A DNA stretch of 64,000 nucleotides, taken from NCBI RefSeq assembly GCF_004365355.1, contig NZ_SODP01000002.1, positions 739,838 to 803,837 of the forward strand, in the 5' to 3' direction. Within the stretch, counting starts at the first letter, position 1; every line of letters starts with the position of its first letter. The notes beneath the pieces are model-generated. The model was not told the DNA's origin. It made no database searches and was given only the letters and a program-made list of their open reading frames with translations. Below, one piece after another: positions 51,755-59,847 of the stretch. Source of the stretch: Kribbella pratensis (GTDB taxonomy: Bacteria > Actinomycetota > Actinomycetes > Propionibacteriales > Kribbellaceae). The position numbers and the translations under genes are program-made.

Positions 51755-52132
51755 GTGCCCAGCAAACCAGCCGGCACGCTGTACCGCGGCCGGGAGGGCA
51801 TGTGGTCATGGGTCGCGCACCGCATCACCGGGGTCGGGATCTTCTTCTTCCTGCTGGTGCACGTGCTGGACACCGCGCTGGTACGGGTCTCGCCGCACGC
51901 GTACAACGAGGTCATCGGCACCTACAAGAACCCGGTCGTCGGCCTGCTCGAGGTCGGGCTGGTGGCTGCGATCCTGTTCCACGCCTTCAACGGCATCCGG
52001 CTGATCCTGATCGACTTCTGGGCCAAGGGCCCGCGCTACCAGCGGCAGCTGATGATCGGCGTCGGAGTGATCTGGGTCGTGCTGTTCGTCCCGTTCGTCA
52101 TCCGTCATCTGACCCACGTGTTCGGAGGCTGA
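51755..52132 (+). CDS. sdhC: Succinate dehydrogenase cytochrome b subunit
   Basis: 125 residues, three membrane helices. It anchors the catalytic subunits and binds haem b and quinone; the likely haem ligand is the His in LFHAFNGIRLIL. WSWVAHRITGVGIFFFLLVH is the quinone-site region with the conserved Ser/Arg pattern. GTG start at 51755 with GAGGAGG eight bases upstream; a -10-like TAGCAT is at 51715-51720. Followed one base after its stop by sdhD. Confidence 0.93.
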   Translation: MPSKPAGTLYRGREGMWSWVAHRITGVGIFFFLLVHVLDTALVRVSPHAYNEVIGTYKNPVVGLLEVGLVAAILFHAFNGIRLILIDFWAKGPRYQRQLMIGVGVIWVVLFVPFVIRHLTHVFGG

Positions 52133-52133
52133 G

Positions 52134-52589
52134 ATGAGCGAGATCGCTGCTCCCCGGTCCAGTTCCCGCGCGCGAAGCCTGAAGGGCGGCGGCCGGAACC
52201 GCTCGGGCCAGACCAACTTCGAGCTGTACAGCTGGCTGTTCATGCGGCTGTCCGGGCTCGCGCTCGTCATCCTCGTGCTCGGGCACCTGTTCGTGAACCT
52301 GATGCTCGGCGGCGGCATCACCGCGCTGGACTTCGGCTTCGTGGCCGGCAAGTGGGCCAACCCGCTCTGGCAGGTCTGGGACCTGCTGATGCTGTGGCTG
52401 GCGATGCTGCACGGCTCGAACGGGCTGCGCACGATCATCAACGACTACGCCGAGAAGGACCAGACCCGGTTCTGGCTCAAGGCGCTGCTGATCACGGCGG
52501 CGCTCGTGATCGTCGTCCTCGGCACCCTGGTGATCTTCACCTTCGACCCCTGCCTCGACCCCAACTCCACGTTGTCGGTCTGCAAATAA
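52134..52589 (+). CDS. sdhD: Succinate dehydrogenase membrane anchor subunit
   Basis: 151 residues: a basic N-terminal extension of about 30 residues (RSSSRARSLKGGGRNRSG), then three membrane helices. LAMLHGSNGLRTIINDY carries the probable second haem ligand His. A periplasmic-side C-terminus has two cysteines (DPCLDPNSTLSVCK) that might form a disulfide. Ten bases before sdhA, with GGAAG as ribosome-binding site of the latter. Confidence 0.92.
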   Translation: MSEIAAPRSSSRARSLKGGGRNRSGQTNFELYSWLFMRLSGLALVILVLGHLFVNLMLGGGITALDFGFVAGKWANPLWQVWDLLMLWLAMLHGSNGLRTIINDYAEKDQTRFWLKALLITAALVIVVLGTLVIFTFDPCLDPNSTLSVCK

Positions 52590-52599
52590 AAGGAAGTTC

Positions 52600-54342
52600 A
52601 TGCAGCAGCACCAGTACGACGTCATCATCGTCGGCGCGGGCGGCGCGGGAATGCGGGCCGCTCTCGAGTCGAGCAAGCGGACCCGTACCGCCGTACTCAC
52701 CAAGCTCTACCCGACCCGGTCGCACACCGGCGCGGCCCAGGGCGGCATGTGCGCCGCGCTGGCCAACGTCGAGGAGGACAACTGGGAGTGGCACACCTTC
52801 GACACGGTCAAAGGCGGTGACTTCCTGGTCGACCAGGACGCGGCCGAGGTGATGTGCCGCGAGGCCGTCGACGCGGTACTTGACCTGGAGAAGATGGGAT
52901 TACCGTTCAACAGGACAGCCGAGGGCAAGATCGACCAGCGGTTCTTCGGCGGCCACACCCGCAACCACGGTGAGGCCGTCGTACGGCGTTCGTGCTTCGC
53001 GGCGGACCGTACCGGTCACATGATCCTGCAGACGCTCTACCAGCAGTGCATCAAGCAGAACGTCGAATTCTTCAACGAGTACTACGTTCTCGACCTGCTG
53101 ATGACCGACGGCAAGGCCAGCGGTGTGGTCGCGTACGAGCTGGCCACCGGCGAGCTGCACGTGTTCTCGGCCAAGTCCGTGATCTTCGCGTCCGGCGGTT
53201 TCGGCAAGGTCTTCCGGACGACGTCGAACGCGCACACGCTCACCGGCGACGGCATGGGCATCGTGTGGCGCAAGGGCCTGCCGCTGGAGGACATGGAGTT
53301 CTTCCAGTTCCACCCGACCGGCTTGGCGGGGCTCGGCGTACTGCTGTCGGAGGCGGCCCGCGGTGAGGGCGGCATCCTGCGGAACAAGGACAACGAACGC
53401 TTCATGGAGCGGTACGCGCCGACCGTGAAGGACCTGGCGCCGCGGGACATGGTCGCCCGCGCGATGGCCAACGAGGTGCGCGAGGGCCGCGGCTGCGGTC
53501 CGGACGGCGCGTACGTGATGCTCGACCTGACCCACCTGGAGCCCGCGCACATCGACGCGAAGCTCCCGGACATCACCGAGTTCGCCCGCACCTATCTGGG
53601 CGTGGAGCCGTACACCGAGCAGATCCCGGTGTTCCCGACCGCGCACTACGCGATGGGCGGCATCCCGACCAACATCAAGGGCGAGGCGCTGGCCAACAAC
53701 GACGACGTGATCCCGGGCCTGTACGCCGCCGGCGAGGTCGCGTGCGTCTCGGTGCACGGCGCCAACCGCCTGGGCACGAACTCGCTGCTCGACATCAACG
53801 TGTTCGGCCGGCGCGCCGGGATCGCGGCCGCGGAGTACGCCGAGACGGCCACCTTCGAGGAGCTCCCGGAGAACCCCGAGGCGTACGTCGTGGAGCTGGT
53901 CGAGGGCCTGCGCAACTCGACCGGTGAGGAGCGGATCGCGGCGATCCGGTCGGACCTGCAGGCGACGATGGACCTGAACGCGCAGGTGTACCGGACCGAG
54001 GGCTCGTTGAAGCAGGCGCTGGTCGACATCGAGGCGCTCAAGCTCCGGTTCGCGAACGTCGCGGTCCAGGACAAGGGCAAGCGGTTCAACACCGACCTGC
54101 TCGAGGCGGTCGAGCTCGGCTTCCTGATCGATCTGGCCGAGGTGCTGGTGGTGTCGGCGCTGGAGCGCAAGGAGTCCCGCGGCGGGCACTTCCGCGAGGA
54201 CTACGCCACCCGCGACGACGTCAATTTCATGCGGCACACGATGGCGTACCGCGAGGTCGATGCCGACGGCAACGAGACGATCCGGCTCGACTACAAACCG
54301 GTCGTCCAGACCCGTTACAAGCCGATGGAGCGCAAGTACTGA
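52600..54342 (+). CDS. sdhA: Succinate dehydrogenase flavoprotein subunit
   Basis: 580 residues. FAD-binding VGAGGAGMRAAL at 11-22; the covalent flavin His42 lies in TRSHTGAAQGGM. The substrate site has HPTGLAGLGVLLSEAARGEG and HGANRLGTNSLLD with the catalytic arginines. Length and motifs match the standard tricarboxylic-acid-cycle enzyme. Its stop overlaps the sdhB start (TGATG). Confidence 0.97.
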   Translation: MQQHQYDVIIVGAGGAGMRAALESSKRTRTAVLTKLYPTRSHTGAAQGGMCAALANVEEDNWEWHTFDTVKGGDFLVDQDAAEVMCREAVDAVLDLEKMGLPFNRTAEGKIDQRFFGGHTRNHGEAVVRRSCFAADRTGHMILQTLYQQCIKQNVEFFNEYYVLDLLMTDGKASGVVAYELATGELHVFSAKSVIFASGGFGKVFRTTSNAHTLTGDGMGIVWRKGLPLEDMEFFQFHPTGLAGLGVLLSEAARGEGGILRNKDNERFMERYAPTVKDLAPRDMVARAMANEVREGRGCGPDGAYVMLDLTHLEPAHIDAKLPDITEFARTYLGVEPYTEQIPVFPTAHYAMGGIPTNIKGEALANNDDVIPGLYAAGEVACVSVHGANRLGTNSLLDINVFGRRAGIAAAEYAETATFEELPENPEAYVVELVEGLRNSTGEERIAAIRSDLQATMDLNAQVYRTEGSLKQALVDIEALKLRFANVAVQDKGKRFNTDLLEAVELGFLIDLAEVLVVSALERKESRGGHFREDYATRDDVNFMRHTMAYREVDADGNETIRLDYKPVVQTRYKPMERKY

Positions 54343-55046
54343 TGGACGTCAAGGTCAAGATCCTGCGGTACAACCCCGAGGTCGTCGACGAGGCCGAGTG
54401 GAAGACGTACTCCGTCACCCTGCAGCCGACCGACCGGGTGCTGGACGCGCTGCACAAGATCAAGTGGGAACAGGACGGCACGCTGACCTTCCGCCGGTCC
54501 TGCGCGCACGGCGTCTGCGGCTCGGACGCGATGCGGATCAACGGCCGGAACCGGCTGGCCTGCAAGACGCTGATCAAGGACCTGAACCCGGACAAGGAGA
54601 TCACCGTCGAGCCGATCAAGGGCCTGACGGTGCTCAAGGACCTGGTCGTCGACATGGACCCGTTCTTCGAGGCGTACCGCGCGGTGATGCCGTTCCTGGT
54701 CACCAGCGGTCATGAGCCGACGCGGGAGCGGATCCAGTCGCAGGCCGACCGCGACCGCTTCGACGACACCACCAAGTGCATCCTGTGCGCCGCCTGTACG
54801 ACGTCCTGCCCGGTGTTCTGGTCCGACGGGCAGTACTTCGGCCCGCAGGCGATCGTCGGCGCGCACCGGTTCATCTTCGACAGCCGTGACGAGGGCACCG
54901 AGCAGCGGCTGGAGATCCTGAACGACAAGGAAGGCGTCTGGCGCTGCCGGACCACCTTCAACTGCACCGACGCCTGCCCGCGCGGTATCGAGGTCACCAA
55001 GGCGATCCAGGAAGTGAAGCGAGCACTCATCTTCCGCCGGGTGTGA
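54342..55046 (+). CDS. sdhB: Succinate dehydrogenase iron-sulfur subunit
   Basis: 234 residues with three clusters. The [2Fe-2S] site is Cys54, Cys59, Asp62, Cys74 (CAHGVCGSD), where the third ligand is Asp as in E. coli SdhB; the [4Fe-4S] site is CILCAACTTSCP and the [3Fe-4S] cysteines are in NCTDACPRG. It carries electrons from the flavin to the quinone in the membrane anchor. A large hairpin lies 78 bases after the stop. Confidence 0.97.
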   Translation: MDVKVKILRYNPEVVDEAEWKTYSVTLQPTDRVLDALHKIKWEQDGTLTFRRSCAHGVCGSDAMRINGRNRLACKTLIKDLNPDKEITVEPIKGLTVLKDLVVDMDPFFEAYRAVMPFLVTSGHEPTRERIQSQADRDRFDDTTKCILCAACTTSCPVFWSDGQYFGPQAIVGAHRFIFDSRDEGTEQRLEILNDKEGVWRCRTTFNCTDACPRGIEVTKAIQEVKRALIFRRV

Positions 55047-55123
55047 TGGCGGCGCGGGATCGAGGGGCACGCCTTCACTGCGCCTGGCGTCGCCTAAACT
55101 TCATCCCGGCCAATTCGTGCCAC

Positions 55124-55155
55124 GCAGCCTCTGCCCTCGCGAGGACAGAGGCTGC
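55124..55155 (+). terminator. Hairpin after the sdh operon
   Basis: GCAGCCTCTG (55124-55133) pairs with CAGAGGCTGC (55146-55155), with CCTC/GAGG inside (55135-55138/55141-55144). It may end the sdh transcript; because a -10-like TAAACT lies upstream at 55095-55100 it could instead be in the leader of the next gene. Confidence 0.55.
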
Positions 55156-55170
55156 TCGTCAGCCCGGGGG

Positions 55171-56340
55171 GTGAGTGTGCAGCAGCGCGTCCGTGAGTTC
55201 CTCGACCGCTATTACCCCCGGCTGGTGGAGCTGTTGGAGCGCTGCGGCATCCCGCGGAGCAAGCCGCCGCTGCTCGTGCTCGGCGTACTGGCCGCCCTGG
55301 CGTCCGTCGTCATGACGACGGTGCTCTGGGTCTCGCACCGCGTCGACGCCGACTCGGGGCCGGTGGCCATCGAGCCCGCGTCCGCCGGGCGGCCCGGGAC
55401 CACCGTGGTGAACGCCGAGCGGGCGCAGGTGCTGTCGATGACGATGGTGACGCGGAACCGCTGGGCGGCCGGCTGGTCCGACTGCACCAGCGGCCCGAAC
55501 TGCCGGTACGCCGCCGTACTCGATCGCGACGGCGCCCGAGCGACCTCGCCGGAGTGGCCGGTCCCGTACGCGACGCTGGCGTCGGGCGACGAGGCGATCG
55601 CGGTCGCCCCGCCGCGCGAGGGCACGCTCACCGGCGACACCACGATGATGTTCCAGATGACGTACGACGGCCCGGTGCTGACCCGGCTGCGGTACCGGCT
55701 GTCCACGTCGACGTTCGGGCCCGGCGAGATCCTGACCGACCAAGTCGTGCCGGGCCGGATCGTGGTGGTGAACCCCAAGGAGTCGTCGGTCCGGATGCTC
55801 GACACCCGCGGAAGCCGGTCGCCGGTCTGCGACACGACCGGGCGGTGCTGGGTGCTGAGCGGGATCGGGCGGACCGACATCCTGTGGACCGACGACGGCG
55901 GGAAGTCCTGGCAGTCGCAGGCGCTGGACAACCACAACCAGCTCGGGAAGCTCGCGGTCAGCCCGGACGGCCGGACGGTGGTGACGACCTCGGTCATCGT
56001 CGGCGACACCGGGCAGGCGGTCGCGAAGATGCGCATCTCGAACGACCGCGGGGCGACCTGGACCCTCGTCCAGCACCCGCCGCAGAGCCTGAACACGCCG
56101 CCGCTCGCGTTCGACGACGGTACGGCGATGATGCTCGGCGGCCGGCCGAACGACCGGCCGCGGCTGTACCGGGTGCGGGACGGGGCGGCCGACCTGGACC
56201 GCGGCTACCCGGGTGATCTCGCCGATCTCGCCGGGGACCAGCACTTGATGTACGGCTTCGAGGTGCCGAAGCGGCGTACGACGGAGGTCGTCCTGAGCAC
56301 CGACGAGGGCGCCACCTGGACGAAGTTCGCGCCCCGCTGA
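55171..56340 (+). CDS. Membrane-anchored protein with Asp-box (BNR-like) repeats
   Basis: 389 residues: short cytoplasmic segment, one membrane helix (about 34-56: PLLVLGVLAALASVVMTTVL), then an exported domain. Three Asp-box-like motifs, WTDDGGKSW, SNDRGATW and STDEGATW, mark a sialidase-type beta-propeller, but no catalytic residues of sialidases can be identified, so binding or structural roles are as likely. Two cysteine pairs (CTSGPNC, CDTTGRC) may form disulfides. GTG start at 55171; GTG 55177 is an alternative. Confidence 0.7.
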   Translation: MSVQQRVREFLDRYYPRLVELLERCGIPRSKPPLLVLGVLAALASVVMTTVLWVSHRVDADSGPVAIEPASAGRPGTTVVNAERAQVLSMTMVTRNRWAAGWSDCTSGPNCRYAAVLDRDGARATSPEWPVPYATLASGDEAIAVAPPREGTLTGDTTMMFQMTYDGPVLTRLRYRLSTSTFGPGEILTDQVVPGRIVVVNPKESSVRMLDTRGSRSPVCDTTGRCWVLSGIGRTDILWTDDGGKSWQSQALDNHNQLGKLAVSPDGRTVVTTSVIVGDTGQAVAKMRISNDRGATWTLVQHPPQSLNTPPLAFDDGTAMMLGGRPNDRPRLYRVRDGAADLDRGYPGDLADLAGDQHLMYGFEVPKRRTTEVVLSTDEGATWTKFAPR

Positions 56341-56358
56341 CGCCCTGCGTGCCGGAGC

Positions 56359-56781
56359 TCAGTGGTGCATGGCTGCGCCCTTGAGCACCTTGTCGACCGC
56401 GTTCTTCGGCCCGTAGCAGGCCATCCCGACCAGGTCGAGGTCCGCGGTCGACACCGCCTTCACCGCCGCGCGATTGTCGCGGTCGTTGCCGGTAGCAAAC
56501 AAGTCCTGGGTGAAGACGGCGTGCTCGATCTCGCGGCGCAGCGCGCGCTCGTGGGCCGTCGCCATGAACTCCTTGCTGCCCTCGAACACCAGCACCGGCT
56601 GCCGGAACATCGGCAGGTACATCGTCGCGTCCGCATCCTCGTACGGCTCGCCCACGACCTCCGGGTGCGTCGCCGCGATCCCGCTGACCAGGAACGCGGT
56701 CACGTTCAACCGCTGCCACACCGCCAGATCGTCGCGCAACAGTACGGCGATCTTCGTATCGAATCTGATCGGCTCATCCAC
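56359..56781 (-). CDS. DUF2000-family protein
   Basis: 140 residues. The N-terminus RFDTKIAVLLRDDLAVWQRL, followed by ATMYLPMFRQPVLVFEGS and AVFTQDLFATGNDRDNRAAV, matches DUF2000, a peptidyl-tRNA-hydrolase-2-like fold of unknown function. GTG start at 56781 gives the typical N-terminus; the upstream in-frame extension is antisense to the MarR gene region and is rejected. Preceded by the MarR gene on the same strand, 44 bases away. Confidence 0.82.
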   Translation of the reverse strand: MDEPIRFDTKIAVLLRDDLAVWQRLNVTAFLVSGIAATHPEVVGEPYEDADATMYLPMFRQPVLVFEGSKEFMATAHERALRREIEHAVFTQDLFATGNDRDNRAAVKAVSTADLDLVGMACYGPKNAVDKVLKGAAMHH

Positions 56782-56825
56782 AGCACCGATCCTCACCCGC
56801 GACCCCGGCGACGGTCTTGTACGTT

Positions 56826-57245
56826 TTAAGCCTGTCCGACCTTCGTCAGCAGCTTGTGCAACGTCGACCGCTCGGCCGCACTCAACGGGCTGAGCGACTC
56901 GGTGAGCACCGACTCGAGGATCTCGGCGCCGGCCTTGCGGATCCGCTCGCCCTCCGGGGTCACCGCGTGGCGTACGGCGCGACCGCGGCCGTCGACCCGC
57001 TCGATCAGCCCGCGGGCGATCATCCGGGTGGCCAGCGAGCCCATCGACTGATCGGTCTGGAACGTGAGCTGCGCCAGATCGTGCAACGACGCGTCCGGCG
57101 CCTCGTGCAACCGGCGGAGGACGTCCCACTGCGGCAGCGAGACGCCGAGCTCGGCCAGCCGCTTGCTCGCCTCGGTGTGATGACGCCACTGCAACCGCTT
57201 GACCGCGATCCCGATGTCCTGCACGGAAGGCTCCACGGCACTCAC
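56826..57245 (-). CDS. MarR-family transcriptional regulator
   Basis: 139 residues. Winged HTH in the middle: VSLPQWDVLRRLHEAPDASL, DLAQLTFQTDQSMGSLATRM, LIERVDGRGRAVRHAVTPEG. It probably represses the divergent alpha/beta hydrolase and itself through the 24-bp palindrome in the gap. GTG start at 57245; a GTG nine bases later is possible. Ligand unknown; the hydrolase substrate is a natural candidate. Confidence 0.88.
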   Translation of the reverse strand: MSAVEPSVQDIGIAVKRLQWRHHTEASKRLAELGVSLPQWDVLRRLHEAPDASLHDLAQLTFQTDQSMGSLATRMIARGLIERVDGRGRAVRHAVTPEGERIRKAGAEILESVLTESLSPLSAAERSTLHKLLTKVGQA

Positions 57246-57250
57246 AATAG

Positions 57251-57274
57251 CAGGTTGTTTATATAAGCAACCTG
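57251..57274. promoter_or_regulatory. 24-bp palindrome, probable MarR operator
   Basis: CAGGTTG-T-TTATATAA-G-CAACCTG is symmetric except for the T/G pair at 57258/57267. It starts six bases from the MarR start codon. The hydrolase start lies 17 bases to the right, with a leaderless-type -10 (TAAGGT, 57278-57283) between. Confidence 0.75.
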
Positions 57275-57290
57275 ATCTAAGGTTCCTTAT

Positions 57291-58025
57291 ATGCAGACCT
57301 TCGAGGAGCACGGCAGCGGCCGACCCGTCCTGTTACTTCACGGTGGTGGCGGTCCGCAGACCGTCACGCCCTTCGGCGTACGCCTGGCGGCCGAGCTGCC
57401 CGCCCACGTCGTCGTACCCACCCATCCCGGCTTCGGCGGGACCCCGCGCCCCGACGACCTCACCACGATCGCCGGCCTCTCCACGTCGTACGCCGACCTG
57501 CTCGACCGGCTCGATCTCGATGACGTGCTGGTGATCGGCAATTCGATCGGCGGCTGGATCGCGGCCGAGCTCGCCCTCCTCGACTCGCCCCGCGTCACCT
57601 CGCTGGTGATCGTCGACGGCGTCGGCCTGCAGGTCCCCGGGCATCCGGTCGCGGACTTCATCTCGCTGACGTTCCCCGAGCTGGCCGAGCTCAGTTACTA
57701 CAACCCGGACGCGTTCCGCATCGACCCGACCCAGCTCCCACCCGCCGCCCAGGCGCAATTAGCCGGCAACAGAGCCGCCCTGGCCGTCTACGCCGCGACG
57801 ATGGAAGACCCGACCCTGCAGACCCGGCTGGCCGCGATCACCGTCCCCACCACGGTCATCTGGGGCGACAGCGACCGCATCGCCGACGCCGTCTACGGTC
57901 GCGCGTACGCCGATGCCATCCCCGACGCCACCTTCGAACTCCTCGAAAACACCGGCCACCTCCCCCAGCTGGAAAGCCCCGACCTCCTCCTGAAGGTCCT
58001 CAGCAGTACGGCGGGTTCGAGGTGA
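57291..58025 (+). CDS. Alpha/beta-fold hydrolase
   Basis: 244 residues. Nucleophile Ser85 in GNSIGG, acid in WGDSDRIAD and base in TGHLPQLE; oxyanion strand LLLHGGGG near the start. No lid insertion larger than about 40 residues. Substrate unknown. The ATG at 57291 has no ribosome-binding site but lies seven bases after TAAGGT. Divergent from a MarR regulator, so expression is probably induced by its substrate. The 3' end overlaps the M55 gene by 26 bases. Confidence 0.87.
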   Translation: MQTFEEHGSGRPVLLLHGGGGPQTVTPFGVRLAAELPAHVVVPTHPGFGGTPRPDDLTTIAGLSTSYADLLDRLDLDDVLVIGNSIGGWIAAELALLDSPRVTSLVIVDGVGLQVPGHPVADFISLTFPELAELSYYNPDAFRIDPTQLPPAAQAQLAGNRAALAVYAATMEDPTLQTRLAAITVPTTVIWGDSDRIADAVYGRAYADAIPDATFELLENTGHLPQLESPDLLLKVLSSTAGSR

Positions 58026-58827
58026 CGGCTGTGCAGACGCGCAGGAACAGGTTGAAGAGGCGGTAGAGCTGGAGCATGTCGCCTTCGACGGTCACCGTGC
58101 GGTCGTCCTGCCGGTCGACGCCGGGGATTGCCGCGAGGTGCAAGGCGACGGAGGCCGACTGCCAGCGGACCGTCAGGCGGTGTGGACCGCTCTCCGCGGG
58201 CGGGGTGGTCAGGTTGGCCAACGCATCGGTGGTGCTGGTCTCGATGGACTGGCGAGCCTCGGCGACCGGGACCAACTGGGCCGCGAACCGGTCCTTTGCG
58301 AACTTGACCGGGACGGTGGCGACCGTGGGGTCCCAGGACTTCGTTTCGTCGCAGGCAGCGTCGTCACCGGTCAGGAGGGCAACAGGTACGCCGTACGCCG
58401 CTGCCGCCGCGTGGAGGAGGCCGATCTCGCCAGTGGGACGGTCATCGAGCCAGATGTCCTCGATCTCGTGGCCCATGAAGCTGTGACTCAGTACGCCGAG
58501 CACACCGGCGCGGGCGTGGAAGCCGATACAGAGCACCGCGTCGTACTCGGCAGACAGGCCCTCGATCATCCCCATCGGCTTCGGCCGGCCCTTGATCAAG
58601 CGGGCGCGCGGGTCGAGGAGGTCGGGGAGGAGGTTGCGCATCGGGCCGTGGGCGTCGTTCACCAGTACGGCGGTCGCGCCGGCGGCGTACGCACCGCGGA
58701 TGGCGGCGTTCACGTCCTCCGTCATCATCACCCGGCTGCGCTCGTAATCCCGCCCCGGCGGCTGGACGTCCTCCGCGTCGACCAGTCCGGTGATGCCTTC
58801 CATGTCCGCGCTCACGTATACCTTCAC
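58000..58827 (-). CDS. M55-family D-aminopeptidase (DppA-like)
   Basis: 275 residues. The zinc ligands of DppA fall at matching positions: Asp8 and Glu10 in SADMEG, His60 in NDAHG, His104 in GFHA, and Glu134 in GEIG. The enzyme releases N-terminal D-amino acids from peptides, for example from cell-wall fragments. GTG start at 58827, seven bases after TACGCT on the minus strand, suggests a leaderless transcript. Divergent from an AraC-family gene with only 23 bp between. Confidence 0.88.
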   Translation of the reverse strand: MKVYVSADMEGITGLVDAEDVQPPGRDYERSRVMMTEDVNAAIRGAYAAGATAVLVNDAHGPMRNLLPDLLDPRARLIKGRPKPMGMIEGLSAEYDAVLCIGFHARAGVLGVLSHSFMGHEIEDIWLDDRPTGEIGLLHAAAAAYGVPVALLTGDDAACDETKSWDPTVATVPVKFAKDRFAAQLVPVAEARQSIETSTTDALANLTTPPAESGPHRLTVRWQSASVALHLAAIPGVDRQDDRTVTVEGDMLQLYRLFNLFLRVCTAVTSNPPYC

Positions 58828-58834
58828 GCCCTGC

Positions 58835-58844
58835 AGCGTATGTT
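58835..58844. promoter_or_regulatory. Two overlapping divergent -10 hexamers, leaderless on both sides
   Basis: Plus strand TATGTT (58839-58844) ends six bases before the AraC ATG at 58851; minus strand TACGCT (58840-58835) ends seven bases before the M55 GTG at 58827. The hexamers share two bases, so both polymerases cannot bind together and a single bound regulator could switch both. Confidence 0.5.
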
Positions 58845-58850
58845 CTGAGT

Positions 58851-59645
58851 ATGAGCAGCGGCGCCGAGGTCCGGGCGTGGCGGCCCGGACTGACCGGGGT
58901 CGTCGAGGTGTTGCACGCCCATTTCCCGTCGCACGCGTACCCGACGCACACCCACGACGCGTGGACCGTGCTGATCGTCGACGAGGGCGCGGTCCGGTAC
59001 GACCTGGACCACCGCGAGCACGGTCTGGCCCAGGCGCAGGTCTCGCTGCTGCCACCGCACGTGCCGCACGACGGCCGGTCGGTCCTGCCCCAGGGGTTCC
59101 GGAAGCGGGTGCTGTACCTGGCGCCTGACCGGCTCGGCGGCGACCATCTGATCGGCGCGGCCGTCGATCAACCGGAGTACGTCGACCCGCTCCTCAGACA
59201 CCGGATCCACCAGTTGCATCGAGTGCTCCGTGACGGGCAGGAGGATCTCGAGGCGCAGAGCCGGCTGACGTTGATCGAGGAGCGACTCTCGCAGCACCTA
59301 CGTCGTGCCGTGGTCGCCCCATCGGATCGCTACGACTCCGGCGTGGCCGTGAAGCTGCGTGAACTGCTGGACTCGAAGGTGACCGACGGGATCACGCTGG
59401 AGGATGCGGCGAAGGTGGTGCATGCGCATCCAGCGCATCTTGTGCGGGCGTTCAGCCGCGAGTACGGCATGCCGCCGCACCGGTACCTCACCGGCCGGCG
59501 GGTCGATCTTGCCCGTCGGTACCTGCTCGACGGGCATCCGGCCGCCGAGGTGGCGACGCTGGCCGGGTTCTACGACCAGTCACACCTCAACCGGCACTTC
59601 CGGAAACTGCTCGGTGTCACACCGGCGAGCTTTGTGAGGCCTTAG
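58851..59645 (+). CDS. AraC-family transcriptional regulator with cupin domain
   Basis: 264 residues. Cupin-like ligand domain at about 25-100 (HTHDAWTVLIVDEGAVRYDL, VSLLPPHVPHDGR) and two HTH motifs at about 165-260 (LEDAAKVVHAHPAHLVRAFS and VATLAGFYDQSHLNRHFRKL). It probably controls the divergent peptidase gene. The 3' end overlaps the small membrane-protein gene by 29 bases. Confidence 0.9.
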   Translation: MSSGAEVRAWRPGLTGVVEVLHAHFPSHAYPTHTHDAWTVLIVDEGAVRYDLDHREHGLAQAQVSLLPPHVPHDGRSVLPQGFRKRVLYLAPDRLGGDHLIGAAVDQPEYVDPLLRHRIHQLHRVLRDGQEDLEAQSRLTLIEERLSQHLRRAVVAPSDRYDSGVAVKLRELLDSKVTDGITLEDAAKVVHAHPAHLVRAFSREYGMPPHRYLTGRRVDLARRYLLDGHPAAEVATLAGFYDQSHLNRHFRKLLGVTPASFVRP

Positions 59646-59847
59646 ACGCCTTGTACGCGCGCACACCCCAGGTGCCGAGCAGCGCGGCGATCAGCAGGTT
59701 CACGATGACCAGGATCGTGTGCGCCACGTAGTACCCGGTCGGGCGCCCCTCGGTGTCGATCAGCGCTTTGATGAAGCGCAGATAGGTGATGACGTTCCAG
59801 GCCGCGATGGCGAGCAGGACGAGAGCGTGTTTCCGTTCGAGCTTCAC
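59617..59847 (-). CDS. SCO4848-type small membrane protein
   Basis: 76 residues with two membrane helices (about 8-25 and 41-63), a basic start and a serine-rich tail. The pattern AAWNVITYLRFIKALIDTEG resembles the small SCO4848-type proteins of actinobacteria (from memory), function unknown. GTG start at 59847 follows the stop of the LuxR-type gene without a gap, so the two are translationally coupled. Confidence 0.7.
   Translation of the reverse strand: MKLERKHALVLLAIAAWNVITYLRFIKALIDTEGRPTGYYVAHTILVIVNLLIAALLGTWGVRAYKASKASQSSPV

Noticed and set aside
54342..55046. Missing third cysteine of the [2Fe-2S] site in SdhB
   Set aside because: Asp at this position is also found in E. coli SdhB and is a known functional ligand variant.
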